Positions 1 through 8,243 of a stretch of 64,000 bases of DNA are shown here, piece after piece. Within the stretch, counting starts at the first letter, position 1, and every line of letters begins with the position of its first letter. The stretch is from Flavobacterium chilense. GTDB lineage: Bacteria > Bacteroidota > Bacteroidia > Flavobacteriales > Flavobacteriaceae. The notes under the pieces are model-generated. The model had not been told where the DNA came from, did not search any database, and saw nothing but the letters and a program-made list of their open reading frames with translations. The translations under genes were made by a program, and so were the position numbers. The DNA lies in contig NZ_LSYT01000005.1 in assembly GCF_001602525.1 (NCBI RefSeq), positions 310,001-374,000 on the forward strand. The letters run 5' to 3'.

Positions 1-631
1 ATTTCTCTTTTAATTCTCCCACCATTTCTTCAACAAAAGCATTTGGTGTAAAGTTTTGAGGAACCTGAGCAATGTCTACTAAAAAGTTTTTCAGCATTTT
101 TGATCCATCTGTAGAATGGAAAACTTCAGGATGATACTGAATTGCATAAGTCGTTTCGCCTTCGATTTTATAAGCAGCAAATTCTACATCATGTGTACTG
201 GCTAATTTTACGGCATTAGTTGGTAAAGCCTTGATACTATCGCTATGACTCATCCAAACCTGACTGTTTTCTGAAACTCCGTTAAAGAAAACTTCATTCT
301 CTTTAATGTAAGATAAATTAGCTCTACCATATTCTCTCGTATTCGAAGCCGCTACTTCTCCTCCGCTAAAGTGAGCTAAATATTGTGCGCCATAACAAAC
401 TGCCAACATAGGAAGCTTGCCTCGAATTTGAGATAAATCAGGATGTGGAGCATCTTCTGCACGAACAGAAAAAGGGCTTCCTCCTAAAATTACGGCTTTA
501 TAAGGTGATAAATCACTAGGAAAGTGATTGTAAGGGAAAATTTCGCAGAATATATTTAATTCGCGAACTCTACGCGCAATAAGCTGTGTATATTGCGATC
601 CGAAATCTAAAATAAGTACGTTGTGTTGCAT
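1..631 (-). CDS. guaA: GMP synthase (glutamine-hydrolysing), N-terminal part
   Basis: GMP synthase converts XMP, glutamine and ATP to GMP in purine synthesis. The gene runs off the left edge, so only the first 210 codons are visible: the class I glutamine amidotransferase domain. The translation begins [20 protein letters not shown], the family hallmark. The nucleophile is C79 in LAVCYGAQ and the catalytic His-Glu lie in YHPEV near residue 170. The C-terminal ATP-pyrophosphatase half is outside the window. The ATG at 631 is chosen because it starts exactly at the conserved N-terminus. A TAnnTTTG -7 element (635-642) lies only four bases upstream, so the message may have almost no leader. Identification is secure. 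Confidence 0.96.
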   Translation of the reverse strand, partial: MQHNVLILDFGSQYTQLIARRVRELNIFCEIFPYNHFPSDLSPYKAVILGGSPFSVRAEDAPHPDLSQIRGKLPMLAVCYGAQYLAHFSGGEVAASNTREYGRANLSYIKENEVFFNGVSENSQVWMSHSDSIKALPTNAVKLASTHDVEFAAYKIEGETTYAIQYHPEVFHSTDGSKMLKNFLVDIAQVPQNFTPNAFVEEMVGELKEK

Positions 632-634
632 GCG

Positions 635-642
635 CAAAAATA
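635..642 (-). promoter_or_regulatory. -7 promoter element of guaA
   Basis: Read on the minus strand this is TATTTTTG, an exact match to the Bacteroidota -7 consensus TAnnTTTG. Transcription would start about at the guaA ATG (631), predicting a leaderless message. No clear -33 TTG was identified. Confidence 0.5.
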
Positions 643-670
643 CTTTTTATTCTCGAAATTGAAAAATCAG

Positions 671-702
671 AACGTTGAAAAAATATTTTTTTTTTCAACG
701 TT
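671..702. promoter_or_regulatory. Palindrome upstream of guaA (possible operator)
   Basis: A perfect inverted repeat with arms of 13 bases, beginning AACGTTGAAAAAA (671-683) and closing with its complement (690-702) around a 6-base AT loop. It lies about 30-60 bases upstream of the proposed guaA -7 element. The AACGTTGAAAA arms suggest a protein-binding site; a bidirectional terminator-like hairpin is the alternative, although no gene ends here. Confidence 0.4.
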
Positions 703-870
703 GCGATTTTGAGGTTCAAAGGATCAGAAACACAAAGGTTCAGAAGTTTATAAATTTATAAAAGTTTTTTTGCTTTGTTCCTCTGAACCTTTGCATCTTT
801 GAACCTGAAAAACAAAAAACCAAAAACGTAAATATTTCGTATTTATCCAAAAACCCCTTTAAATTTAACT

Positions 871-1398
871 ATGAAATCAAAACTTATTGCCCTCACTCTT
901 TTATTATCCTTGTTTTTAACATCTTGCAGCGCTGTAGATGACTTATTGAGTTTTACTATTTCTAATGCGACTTCAATTAAAATTCAAAGCACATCGCCTA
1001 TTAATTTACCATCAGAAATCATCACGCCTGATGTAACCACAAATTCTTCGGCTGAATTTCAAAACAACAAAACCAAAGCCAGTCTGGTAAAAGATGTCAA
1101 GATCAGATCTCTTAAATTAACCATTTCCGATCCGTCAGATAAAACTTTTACGTTTCTAAAATCAGTTCATTTGTACATCTCTACTACAGATTCTGATGAA
1201 ATCGAATTGGCTTATCAGGACAATATCAATTCTTCCAGCAATACAATTGACTTAATTTGTACCGATGCCAGATTAGATCAGTACATCAAAGCCGACAAAT
1301 ACAAAATCAGAACAAAAGTTACCTTAAAAGAAACATTAACTAAAGATGTAACCATAAAAGCAGATATGAAGTTTAGAGTAACTGCAGATCCGTTCTAA
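871..1398 (+). CDS. Small lipoprotein of unknown function
   Basis: A 175-residue protein. Residues 1-19 form a lipoprotein signal peptide ending in the lipobox LTSC, with the lipidated cysteine at C19, so the mature protein should be anchored in the outer membrane. The rest is rich in S, T, K and alternating hydrophobic residues typical of a beta-sandwich; I recognise no family. Its last 34 codons (from about base 1296) and the following 3' flank are repeated twice downstream (1549-2010), leaving two fragments without starts. The gene has no close operon partner, being flanked by GGTTCAAAG-type repeats. Function unknown; the coding call is supported by the lipobox and the clean reading frame. 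Confidence 0.85.
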   Translation: MKSKLIALTLLLSLFLTSCSAVDDLLSFTISNATSIKIQSTSPINLPSEIITPDVTTNSSAEFQNNKTKASLVKDVKIRSLKLTISDPSDKTFTFLKSVHLYISTTDSDEIELAYQDNINSSSNTIDLICTDARLDQYIKADKYKIRTKVTLKETLTKDVTIKADMKFRVTADPF

Positions 1399-2010
1399 AA
1401 AAGGTTCAAAGTTGCAAAGAGACAAAGGTTCAAAGGTTCAAGGGTAAACAAGGTGTAAAAATTTGTCCCTTTGAACCTTTATTTCTTTGTACCTTAAAAA
1501 GAAAAACCTCTGCCTCTTTGAACCTTTGCTTCTTTGCACCTCAAAAAAAAAATACAAAATCAGAACAAAAGTTACCTTAAAAGAAACATTAACTAAAGAT
1601 GTAACTATAAAAGCAGATATGAAGTTTAGAGTAACTGCAGATCCATTCTAAAAAAGGTTCAAAGTTGCAAAGAGACAAAGATTCAAAGGTTCAAGGGTAA
1701 ACAAGGTGTAAAAATTTGTCCCTTTGAACCTTTGCTTCTTTGCACCTCAAAAAAAAAAAATACAAAATCAGAACAAAAGTTACCTTAAAAGAAACATTAA
1801 CTAAAGATGTAACTATAAAAGCAGATATGAAGTTTAGAGTAACTGCAGATCCATTCTAAAAAAGGTTCAAAGTTGCAAAGAGACAAAGGTTCAAAGGTAA
1901 ACAAGGTGTAAAACTTTGTCCCTTTGAACCTTTATTTCTTTGTACCTTAAAAGAAAAAAACTCTGCCTCTTTGAGCCTTTGTCTCTTTGCACCTTAAAAA
2001 AAGAACTTTT
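1296..2010 (+). repeat. Three tandem copies of the 3' end of the lipoprotein gene plus its flank
   Basis: The segment beginning TACAAAATCAGAACAAAAG occurs at 1300, 1553 and 1761, with stop codons at 1396, 1649 and 1857, i.e. offsets of 253 and 208. Each copy holds about 33 codons of the lipoprotein C-terminus, the stop, then a run of GGTTCAAAG/CTTTGAACC repeats. Copies 2 and 3 share two differences from copy 1 (ACTATAAAA for ACCATAAAA, CCATTC for CCGTTC), so they arose from each other after the first duplication. Copies 2 and 3 lack start codons. The whole gap 1399-2182 holds only this repeat, the related short repeats and the poxB leader. Confidence 0.92.
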
Positions 2011-2182
2011 CTTACTTTGTACCTCCAAAAAAACCAAAACTTTTCATTAAATTTATTGAACCATACCAAAAACCGCTTTTACATCATAACCAAGTGTATC
2101 TTAAAATGTAATCATTAAGAGAGTAAATTAAACCTTAACCAATGTTTATACTTCTCAAATATTAATTTTAAAAATATAACCC

Positions 2183-3919
2183 ATGAGTAAAATAGTTGCA
2201 GAACAATTAGTTGAAATGTTGGTAGAAGCCGGAGTAAAACGCGTTTATGCAGTAACCGGCGATAGTTTAAATTATTTTAATGATGCCATACGCAAAAACG
2301 GCAAGATAAAATGGATTCATGTTCGACATGAAGAAGTAGGTGCTTATGCAGCAGCTGCCGAAGCAGAATTGGATGGTTTTGCGGTCTGTGCCGGAAGCTG
2401 TGGCCCCGGACACGTTCATCTAATTAATGGTTTATATGATGCACATCGCTCTCATGTTCCTTTACTGGCGATTGCATCCACTATTAATACGGGCGAAATG
2501 GGAATGGATTATTTTCAGGAAACCAATACCATTAAACTTTTTGACGATTGCAGTTGCTATAATCAGATGATTATGACTGCCGAACAAGCGCCCCGAATCA
2601 TACAAACTGCTATACAACATGCTTTGGGTAAAAAAGGAGTTGCCGTAATTGGCTTACCCGGTGATGTTTCTGAACTAAAAGCAGTTGAAAGCAATATCTC
2701 TACTCAATATTTTCATTGTAATCCCGTAATCCGCCCTTCGGATCAGGAATTGCAGCATTTAGCGAAAGCCATTAATGAAAGTACTAAGATAACCTTGTTT
2801 TGCGGAATCGGAGCTGAGAAAGCACACGATCAGGTCGTACAATTATCCCAACACATTAAAGCTCCTGTTGGATATTCTTTCCGCGGAAAAATGAGCATTC
2901 AGCCTAATAATCCCAATGAAATAGGAATGACAGGTTTACTTGGTCAGCCTTCAGCTTATCACAGTATGCATGAATCTCACTTGGTTTTATTATTGGGAAC
3001 TGATTTTCCTTATGATAAATTCATGCCTGCAGACAATAAAATTATCCAAATCGATACTAGCACGGAGCGTTTAGGACGCAGAGCCAATCTTTATATGGGA
3101 TTATGTGGCGATGTTGCTGATACTATAGAAGCTTTAATACCCTTATTAGAAACTAAAACTGACGATAGTTTTTTACAGGCACAGCTTAAATTCTACAATA
3201 GTGTAAAAGAAAACATGGACATTTATATTAAGGATAATGGCGACGAAGACACCATTCAGCCGGAATATCTTGCTCATATTATTGATCAGCTTGCCAGTAA
3301 AGATGCCATTTTTACGGTAGATACCGGAATGACCTGTGTTTGGGGAGCCCGTTTTATTAAAGGAACAGGAGAACGAAAAATGCTGGGTTCTTTTAATCAC
3401 GGATCTATGGCTAATGCAATGCCAATGGCAATTGGAGCCGCTTTGGCACATCCGGAAAGACAAGTTATTGCGATGTGTGGCGATGGTGGATTATCAATGT
3501 TACTGGGTGATTTGGCTACAATTCATCAATATAATATTCCCATCAAAATTATTGTTTTTAACAATCGTGCTTTGGGAATGGTAAAACTTGAAATGGAGGT
3601 AAATGGTTTACCGGATAACGAAACAGATATGGTGAATCCTGATTTTGGACTTATTGCCCAGGCTATGGGATTTCAGGGTATAAATGTTCACAAACCCGAA
3701 GAAGTTGTTCCGGCAATTGAAAATGCATTTCGTCATAATTGCCCCGTTTTACTAAATGTTTTCACTAATCCAAATGCTTTGGCAATGCCTCCAAAAGTAG
3801 AATGGGAACAAGTTCTGGGTATGGCAAAGTCAATGACTAAATTAATGCTTGGCGGCAAAATGGAAGAAGTTTTCGATACCATTAAATCTAATTATAAACA
3901 CTTAAAAGAAGGTATTTAA
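2183..3919 (+). CDS. poxB: Pyruvate oxidase / pyruvate:quinone dehydrogenase (PoxB-like)
   Basis: A thiamine-diphosphate enzyme that oxidatively decarboxylates pyruvate to acetate, passing electrons from FAD to quinone. The 578 residues cover the whole family length. The N-terminal PYR domain has GVKRVYAVTGDSLN and the catalytic glutamate E50 in HVRHEE, at the same position as in E. coli PoxB as I recall it. SCGPGHVHLINGL follows near residue 73, and the TPP/Mg motif starts GDGG at residue 433 and closes in VFNN. The central FAD-binding domain is intact in length. The C-terminus (LMLGGKMEEVFDTIKSNYKH) resembles the E. coli membrane-activation tail. An MFS transporter follows 107 bases later, past an inverted repeat. 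Acetolactate synthase is a relative, but the N-terminal signatures favour PoxB. Confidence 0.9.
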   Translation: MSKIVAEQLVEMLVEAGVKRVYAVTGDSLNYFNDAIRKNGKIKWIHVRHEEVGAYAAAAEAELDGFAVCAGSCGPGHVHLINGLYDAHRSHVPLLAIASTINTGEMGMDYFQETNTIKLFDDCSCYNQMIMTAEQAPRIIQTAIQHALGKKGVAVIGLPGDVSELKAVESNISTQYFHCNPVIRPSDQELQHLAKAINESTKITLFCGIGAEKAHDQVVQLSQHIKAPVGYSFRGKMSIQPNNPNEIGMTGLLGQPSAYHSMHESHLVLLLGTDFPYDKFMPADNKIIQIDTSTERLGRRANLYMGLCGDVADTIEALIPLLETKTDDSFLQAQLKFYNSVKENMDIYIKDNGDEDTIQPEYLAHIIDQLASKDAIFTVDTGMTCVWGARFIKGTGERKMLGSFNHGSMANAMPMAIGAALAHPERQVIAMCGDGGLSMLLGDLATIHQYNIPIKIIVFNNRALGMVKLEMEVNGLPDNETDMVNPDFGLIAQAMGFQGINVHKPEEVVPAIENAFRHNCPVLLNVFTNPNALAMPPKVEWEQVLGMAKSMTKLMLGGKMEEVFDTIKSNYKHLKEGI

Positions 3920-3943
3920 AAGTAATTTTTATACACCATTACA

Positions 3944-3991
3944 AACACGAATTTCACGAATTATCACTAACTTATTCGTGAAATCCGTGTT
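3944..3991. repeat. Intergenic inverted repeat, CACGAATTTCACGAATT family
   Basis: An 18-base arm starting AACACGAATTTCACGAAT (3944-3961) pairs with 3974-3991 with a single mismatch. It separates poxB from the MFS gene and could act as a terminator or mRNA 3' stabiliser. A related repeat lies at 8124-8214 before the CLC gene. Confidence 0.75.
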
Positions 3992-4026
3992 CATTTAAGT
4001 ACCTGCTTTAATAAAACAAATTCCCT

Positions 4027-5274
4027 ATGGATATCAATACTGATAAATCGTATACCAAATACTATGTTATTGCATGGGTATTTGGTCTGGTTTTCTATTT
4101 TTTAGATTATGTAATACGTTCTGCTCCGGCGGTTATGTTGCCGGAACTTGCTCAAAGCTATTCTGTCAATGAGATCAGATTAGTAACTATTGTGGGCACT
4201 TATTATTATACCTACTCAACCTGTAGTTTAATTGCCGGAATTGCACTGGATCGCTTTGGAGCGAAATACTCGCTCTTTGCCGGAGCCCTTATTCTGGGAA
4301 TTGGCTGTTTATTATTTATGATTTCCAGTCAGTTTAGTGGTGTTACCGGTCGATTGTTTCAGGGTGCCGGATGTGCTTTTGCTTTTCCCGGCTGTGTGTA
4401 TCTTGCCAGTAAAGGATTCTCCGCAAAATCATTGGCAACAGCCATTGGATTTACACAATGCCTGGGAATGCTGGGTGGTTCTGCAGGACAATTTGTTGTT
4501 GGCCCGTTAATTGAAAAAGGAATGGAGATCAACACTTTCTGGCTTTCTATTGGAATTTTCACCATAATTGTTGCCTTTGGACTTTGGTTTATAACTCCGG
4601 CAAACATCGTAGAGAAAAAGACAGAAAACGCAGAGAAAAAACAAAGTTTATTAGATCCGTATAAAATTGTTTTTAGCAATCCGCAATCCTGGTTGTGTGG
4701 CATTATTTCAGGATTATTATTTGCACCTACTACGATATTTGCGATGACATGGGCGGTAGATTTTTTTCAGAAAGATCGCGCCTTAGACTTTCATACTGCC
4801 ACAATTTCGAGTGCTATGGTAGCTTTTGGCTGGGTTTTCGGATGTCCATTATTAGGATATATTACTGATAAATTAAAAAGACGAAAACCGGTTTTAATGT
4901 TTGGTGCATTATTGATGATTGTAGCTTTGGTTCAGCTTTTGTATTTACCGGATTTGCTTCCTGCTAAATTTAGTATGTTTTTATTAGGCGTGGCTTCAGG
5001 AGCTGCTATGATTCCGTATTCCATCATTAAAGAAGCAAATCCTGATCATGTAAAAGGAAGCGCGACAGGAGCAATTAACTTTATAACTTTTGGGGTAACA
5101 ACACTTTTAAGTCCGCTGTTCAGCCGTTTATTCGGAAGAACCCTTCATGATACTCTTGATAAAACCGCTCATTTTCAACAAGCCGGTTTATTTTGGATTG
5201 TGGGAATTTCGATTGCAATTTTGGTCAGTTTTATGCTAAAAGAAACTGGTGAAGGAAAAGCTGTTAATTCATAA
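4027..5274 (+). CDS. MFS transporter
   Basis: A 415-residue inner-membrane protein with about twelve hydrophobic segments, the usual size for the major facilitator superfamily. The loop between TM2 and TM3 carries the MFS-type GIALDRFGAKYSLFAGA (family motif A, G-x-x-x-D-R-x-G-x-K). A similar GYITDKLKRRKPVLMFGA follows TM8. A charged stretch (EKKTENAEKKQSLLD) near residues 198-212 is the central cytoplasmic loop. The substrate cannot be read from sequence. Its position just behind poxB, on the same strand, hints at an organic acid such as pyruvate or a precursor, but that is inference. The ATG at 4027 precedes a plausible short cytoplasmic N-terminus. Confidence 0.88.
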   Translation: MDINTDKSYTKYYVIAWVFGLVFYFLDYVIRSAPAVMLPELAQSYSVNEIRLVTIVGTYYYTYSTCSLIAGIALDRFGAKYSLFAGALILGIGCLLFMISSQFSGVTGRLFQGAGCAFAFPGCVYLASKGFSAKSLATAIGFTQCLGMLGGSAGQFVVGPLIEKGMEINTFWLSIGIFTIIVAFGLWFITPANIVEKKTENAEKKQSLLDPYKIVFSNPQSWLCGIISGLLFAPTTIFAMTWAVDFFQKDRALDFHTATISSAMVAFGWVFGCPLLGYITDKLKRRKPVLMFGALLMIVALVQLLYLPDLLPAKFSMFLLGVASGAAMIPYSIIKEANPDHVKGSATGAINFITFGVTTLLSPLFSRLFGRTLHDTLDKTAHFQQAGLFWIVGISIAILVSFMLKETGEGKAVNS

Positions 5275-5287
5275 GAATATAAAATAC

Positions 5288-5327
5288 AGAATAAGATGCA
5301 ACAGCATTATGAGTTGTATCTTATTCT
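5288..5327. terminator. Bidirectional terminator between convergent genes
   Basis: A 15-base arm (5288-5302, AGAATAAGATGCAAC) pairs with 5313-5327 with one G-T wobble around a 10-base loop, followed by TCTTTT. It closes the MFS gene on the plus strand, and on the minus strand overlaps the stop codon (5321-5323) of the facing gene. Confidence 0.75.
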
Positions 5328-6037
5328 TCTTTTGTAACGACTATAGAAGCTTTAAATCCGGCAGCAAGGTTATCCCAATAATCATTGGTAACCAATTGAC
5401 CTTTATCATCATAAACCTGAATTTCGGCCGTATTTCCTCCTAAGGTTCCAATATTTAAGGCTTCAAAATCTAATTTATTAAAGCCATTGGCAAGATCAAT
5501 TTTTACATCTTTAAAATTAGCTTCTAAAAGTATTTGTTCACGTATTACGACATCATTAGAAGACACTTTAACCAAGTCTCCATCGATCGCTCCAAAATCA
5601 CGAAATTTTACGATAAAGTATTTCGATTTTGTTCTGAAATCTCCTAGTGAAATATTATGTTTTACTAATGTACCGCGACCTTCTTTTAATCCTGCATCTT
5701 TTAAGGCTTTATCTAAGTCCTTCTCCATTTTAGGAACATAACGATCCCCCGGATTTGCAAAATCTGTTTCGGTAGACATTGTAAATTTGCTTTTCTCTGC
5801 TCCTATCTGAAATTGAGATTTTGGCGTAATACTCGTATTATTAAAAACATTTGGTGTTTTAATAGCCGGCATATCCAAATTATCTGCCTGAGGATCTTTT
5901 ACTTCAGGAATTGGTGTTTTTTTTGGTTTTGCGCCAAATTTTGGTGCTGCGATTGGCTTGAATTTAGTACTAAATTCAGTTTGGGCTGATACAGTTACAG
6001 CAGTAAAAAATAATATGAAAAATAAAATGTGCTTCAT
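5321..6037 (-). CDS. Secreted protein of unknown function
   Basis: A 238-residue protein with a signal peptide (MKHILFFILFFTAVTVSAQ, cleavage after A18), so periplasmic or outer-membrane exported. Residues 20-75 are proline- and lysine-rich and probably disordered (KPIAAPKFGAKPKKTPIPEV). The C-terminal half (about 125-238) looks like one compact beta-rich domain with YFIVKFRDFGAIDGDLV and IQVYDDKGQLVTNDYWDNLAAG. I recognise no named family. It stands alone, convergent with the MFS gene, and its stop codon lies inside the shared terminator hairpin. The ATG at 6037 is directly followed by the signal peptide, which fixes the start. Confidence 0.85.
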   Translation of the reverse strand: MKHILFFILFFTAVTVSAQTEFSTKFKPIAAPKFGAKPKKTPIPEVKDPQADNLDMPAIKTPNVFNNTSITPKSQFQIGAEKSKFTMSTETDFANPGDRYVPKMEKDLDKALKDAGLKEGRGTLVKHNISLGDFRTKSKYFIVKFRDFGAIDGDLVKVSSNDVVIREQILLEANFKDVKIDLANGFNKLDFEALNIGTLGGNTAEIQVYDDKGQLVTNDYWDNLAAGFKASIVVTKEE

Positions 6038-6339
6038 TGAAAAAGTATTATCGAATCGGCTTTTATAGTTTTATAAAATCAAAGTATAGCATCACAAAAA
6101 TAGCATAATTTAGTTTGGCTCTACAACTTTAAGACTATTATAACAATATATTAGGCTAATTTTTGGAATCAAAAAACCTGCCAATTATCAAATTAAATGG
6201 CAATAAAAAAAATCCAAATTTCAAAATCAGCTCAGAACACTGTCCGTTTTTTTCATTTAAATCCAACGCATCATTTTGATAATTACCAACTTATTCCTAA
6301 CTTCAAGGTTTTAATTTATCTTTATAAAAATACACGCAA
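6038..6339. other. 302-base divergent intergenic region
   Basis: AT-rich spacer between the secreted protein (minus) and cbpA (plus). The only promoter-like element I see for cbpA is TATCTTTA (6317-6324), one base off TAnnTTTG, 15 bases before the ATG. No ORF, RNA or strong hairpin is evident. Confidence 0.5.
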
Positions 6340-7263
6340 ATGGACTACATTGACTATTATAAAGTGTTAGATATCACGAAATCGGCTACAGAAGCTGAAA
6401 TCAAAAAGGCCTATCGTAAGTTAGCCCGAAAATATCATCCTGATTTAAATCCGAATGATAAAGAAGCGGAGAAAAAATTCAAGGAAATAAACGAAGCCAA
6501 TGAAGTTTTAAGCAATCCTGAAAATCGTAAAAAATACGACAAATACGGAAAAGACTGGAAACATGCTGATGAATTTGAAAAAGCAGGTTACGATCCTAAT
6601 CAGCAACAATATTCCAGACAACAGCAAGGTGGTAATCAAAGTTATTCTGATTTTGGCGGAGGCAGTTTTTCCGAAAGTGATTTTTCGGATTTCTTTAATT
6701 CGATGTATGGTTCTGCCGGGCGAAGCTCCAGAGGTCAGTCCAAATACAGAGGACAGGATTTTAATGCCGAATTGCAACTGGATTTAGCTTCTGCTTACAC
6801 CACACACAAACAAAATTTAACGGTAAACGGTAAAAATATCCGAATTACAATTCCGGCCGGAGTTGAAAACGGACAAATTATAAAAATTCCAAATCATGGC
6901 GCTCCCGGAGCAAATGGTGGTCCAAATGGTGATTTGTACATTACTTTTTTAATTGATAATAATTCTGATTTTAAACGAGAAGGCAATAATTTATATGCCG
7001 ATGTTGATCTGGATTTATACACTGCCATTTTAGGAGGCGAAATTTATGTAAATACTTTTGATGGGAAAGTAAAAATAAAAGTCGCTCCCGAAACTCAGCC
7101 CGGAACCAAAGTAAAACTAAAAGGAAAAGGTTTTCCGGTGTATAAAAAAGAGAATCAGTTTGGAGATCTGTATATAACTTATACTTTAAAAATTCCAACA
7201 AAACTGTCTGCAAAAGAAAAAGAATTATTCGAAGAATTAGCAAAATTAAGAAATCATGAATAG
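6340..7263 (+). CDS. cbpA: DnaJ-like co-chaperone CbpA
   Basis: A J-domain protein that delivers substrates to DnaK. The 307 residues match CbpA (E. coli about 306). The J domain is residues 1-70 with HPD at 33-35, followed by a G/S/Q-rich linker (about 85-125) and two beta-barrel peptide-binding domains (about 130-215 and 220-300). The cysteine-rich zinc finger of true DnaJ is absent, which assigns it to the CbpA class. The stop codon overlaps the next ORF by 8 bases (ATG at 7256), and that ORF is the modulator CbpM, so the two are translationally coupled. Start chosen at the conserved [10 protein letters not shown]. Confidence 0.93.
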   Translation: MDYIDYYKVLDITKSATEAEIKKAYRKLARKYHPDLNPNDKEAEKKFKEINEANEVLSNPENRKKYDKYGKDWKHADEFEKAGYDPNQQQYSRQQQGGNQSYSDFGGGSFSESDFSDFFNSMYGSAGRSSRGQSKYRGQDFNAELQLDLASAYTTHKQNLTVNGKNIRITIPAGVENGQIIKIPNHGAPGANGGPNGDLYITFLIDNNSDFKREGNNLYADVDLDLYTAILGGEIYVNTFDGKVKIKVAPETQPGTKVKLKGKGFPVYKKENQFGDLYITYTLKIPTKLSAKEKELFEELAKLRNHE

Positions 7264-7561
7264 CAAAAACTTAATTCAGATAAAACAATTCTGTCTGTAT
7301 CACGAAATTGAAAATACCTTTATATCAGAGTTACACAATTATGGACTGGTAAATATCATAGTTCTCGAGGAAGATGAATACTTACAACCAGAACAATTAC
7401 CTGCAGTCGAAAAAATGATTCGGCTTCATTATGATCTTAAAATTAATCTAGAAGGTATTGATGCTATTGCAAACCTGTTGAATAAAATCGAAGCTTTGCA
7501 GCAAAATCTTACGGCAACCCAAAATAAACTTCGGCTTTATGAACAGCATCAAACAGAATAA
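7256..7561 (+). CDS. cbpM: Chaperone modulator CbpM-like
   Basis: A 101-residue protein overlapping the end of cbpA by 8 bases. CbpM binds the J domain of CbpA and restrains its stimulation of DnaK. The sequence has the expected MerR-like winged helix start ([27 protein letters not shown]) and a C-terminal helix likely to form a coiled coil ([20 protein letters not shown]). No catalytic residues are expected. Family recognition rests on size, composition and the obligate pairing with cbpA. Confidence 0.87.
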   Translation: MNSKNLIQIKQFCLYHEIENTFISELHNYGLVNIIVLEEDEYLQPEQLPAVEKMIRLHYDLKINLEGIDAIANLLNKIEALQQNLTATQNKLRLYEQHQTE

Positions 7562-7727
7562 ATAATGTTAAAACTGATTCATTAAAATATCACAAAAAAG
7601 AACGAATTGCGAAGTGATTTCAATTCAATCGTACTTCTTTTCATCTGCATATTTTATAAATTGCGACTGAATTAACTAACCAGAATTTGATTTAAAAACA
7701 CAAAACAAATTCAATAAAACAGAAGAA

Positions 7728-8111
7728 ATGAAAAGAGAAAACATCTTAACAGGATCACCATGGGAAGACAAAATGGGATATTGTCGTGCAGTAAGAATTG
7801 GCAATATCATTGAAGTTTCAGGAACTGTGGCTATTGTTGATGGTGAAAAAGTAAAAGCCGATGACGCTTTTGCCCAAACCTACAACATTCTGGAACGTGT
7901 CGAAAAAGTTTTGGAAGATTTGAATGTTGGAATGAAAGATGTAATCAGAACCAGAATTTTCACCACTGATATTACTTCTTTTGAAGAAGTTGCCAGAGCA
8001 CACTCTGCTTTTTTTAAAGATGTAAAACCTACAACCGGTTTTTATGAAATCAGCAAACTGGTTGCGCCTGAATATTTAGTTGAAATTGAATTCACAGCTG
8101 TTGTACAGTAA
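7728..8111 (+). CDS. Rid-family protein (RidA/YjgF superfamily) lacking the deaminase arginine
   Basis: A 127-residue trimeric-barrel protein of the RidA/YER057c/UK114 superfamily. Canonical RidA hydrolyses reactive enamine/imine intermediates from PLP enzymes and needs an arginine in a PARSCVEV-type motif. Here the matching segment is KPTTGFYEISKLV, with threonine (T103) at the arginine position. The family fold markers remain: VSGTV near 30-34, AFAQTYNILERVEKVLE, VIRTRIFTTD and the C-terminal VEIEFTAVV. It therefore belongs to one of the Rid subfamilies without imine deaminase chemistry, and its activity is unknown. It stands alone, with no neighbouring amino-acid pathway to suggest a substrate. 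Confidence 0.85.
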   Translation: MKRENILTGSPWEDKMGYCRAVRIGNIIEVSGTVAIVDGEKVKADDAFAQTYNILERVEKVLEDLNVGMKDVIRTRIFTTDITSFEEVARAHSAFFKDVKPTTGFYEISKLVAPEYLVEIEFTAVVQ

Positions 8112-8123
8112 TTTTTTTGCCCG

Positions 8124-8214
8124 GAATTTCACGAATTTCTACTAATTTCTTTTCTACATTTAAGAGATTTCTTTTTTGTTTCTCTCAATTAAAACATTTT
8201 AATTCGTGAAATTT
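8124..8214. repeat. Intergenic inverted repeat, CACGAATT family
   Basis: GAATTTCACGAATT (8124-8137) is matched in inverted orientation by AATTCGTGAAATTT (8201-8214). It resembles the repeat at 3944-3991. It lies between the Rid gene and the CLC gene. Confidence 0.65.
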
Positions 8215-8243
8215 GTGGCTAGAAAAAACATCCTAAATTATTA

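Noticed and set aside
1399..2010. CRISPR-like regular repeats
   Set aside because: Only three copies, unequal offsets (253 and 208), the copies contain coding sequence of the adjacent gene, and there are no cas genes.
8112..8243. Fluoride riboswitch before the CLC gene
   Set aside because: The gap holds an inverted repeat of a common intergenic family and no recognisable aptamer core.
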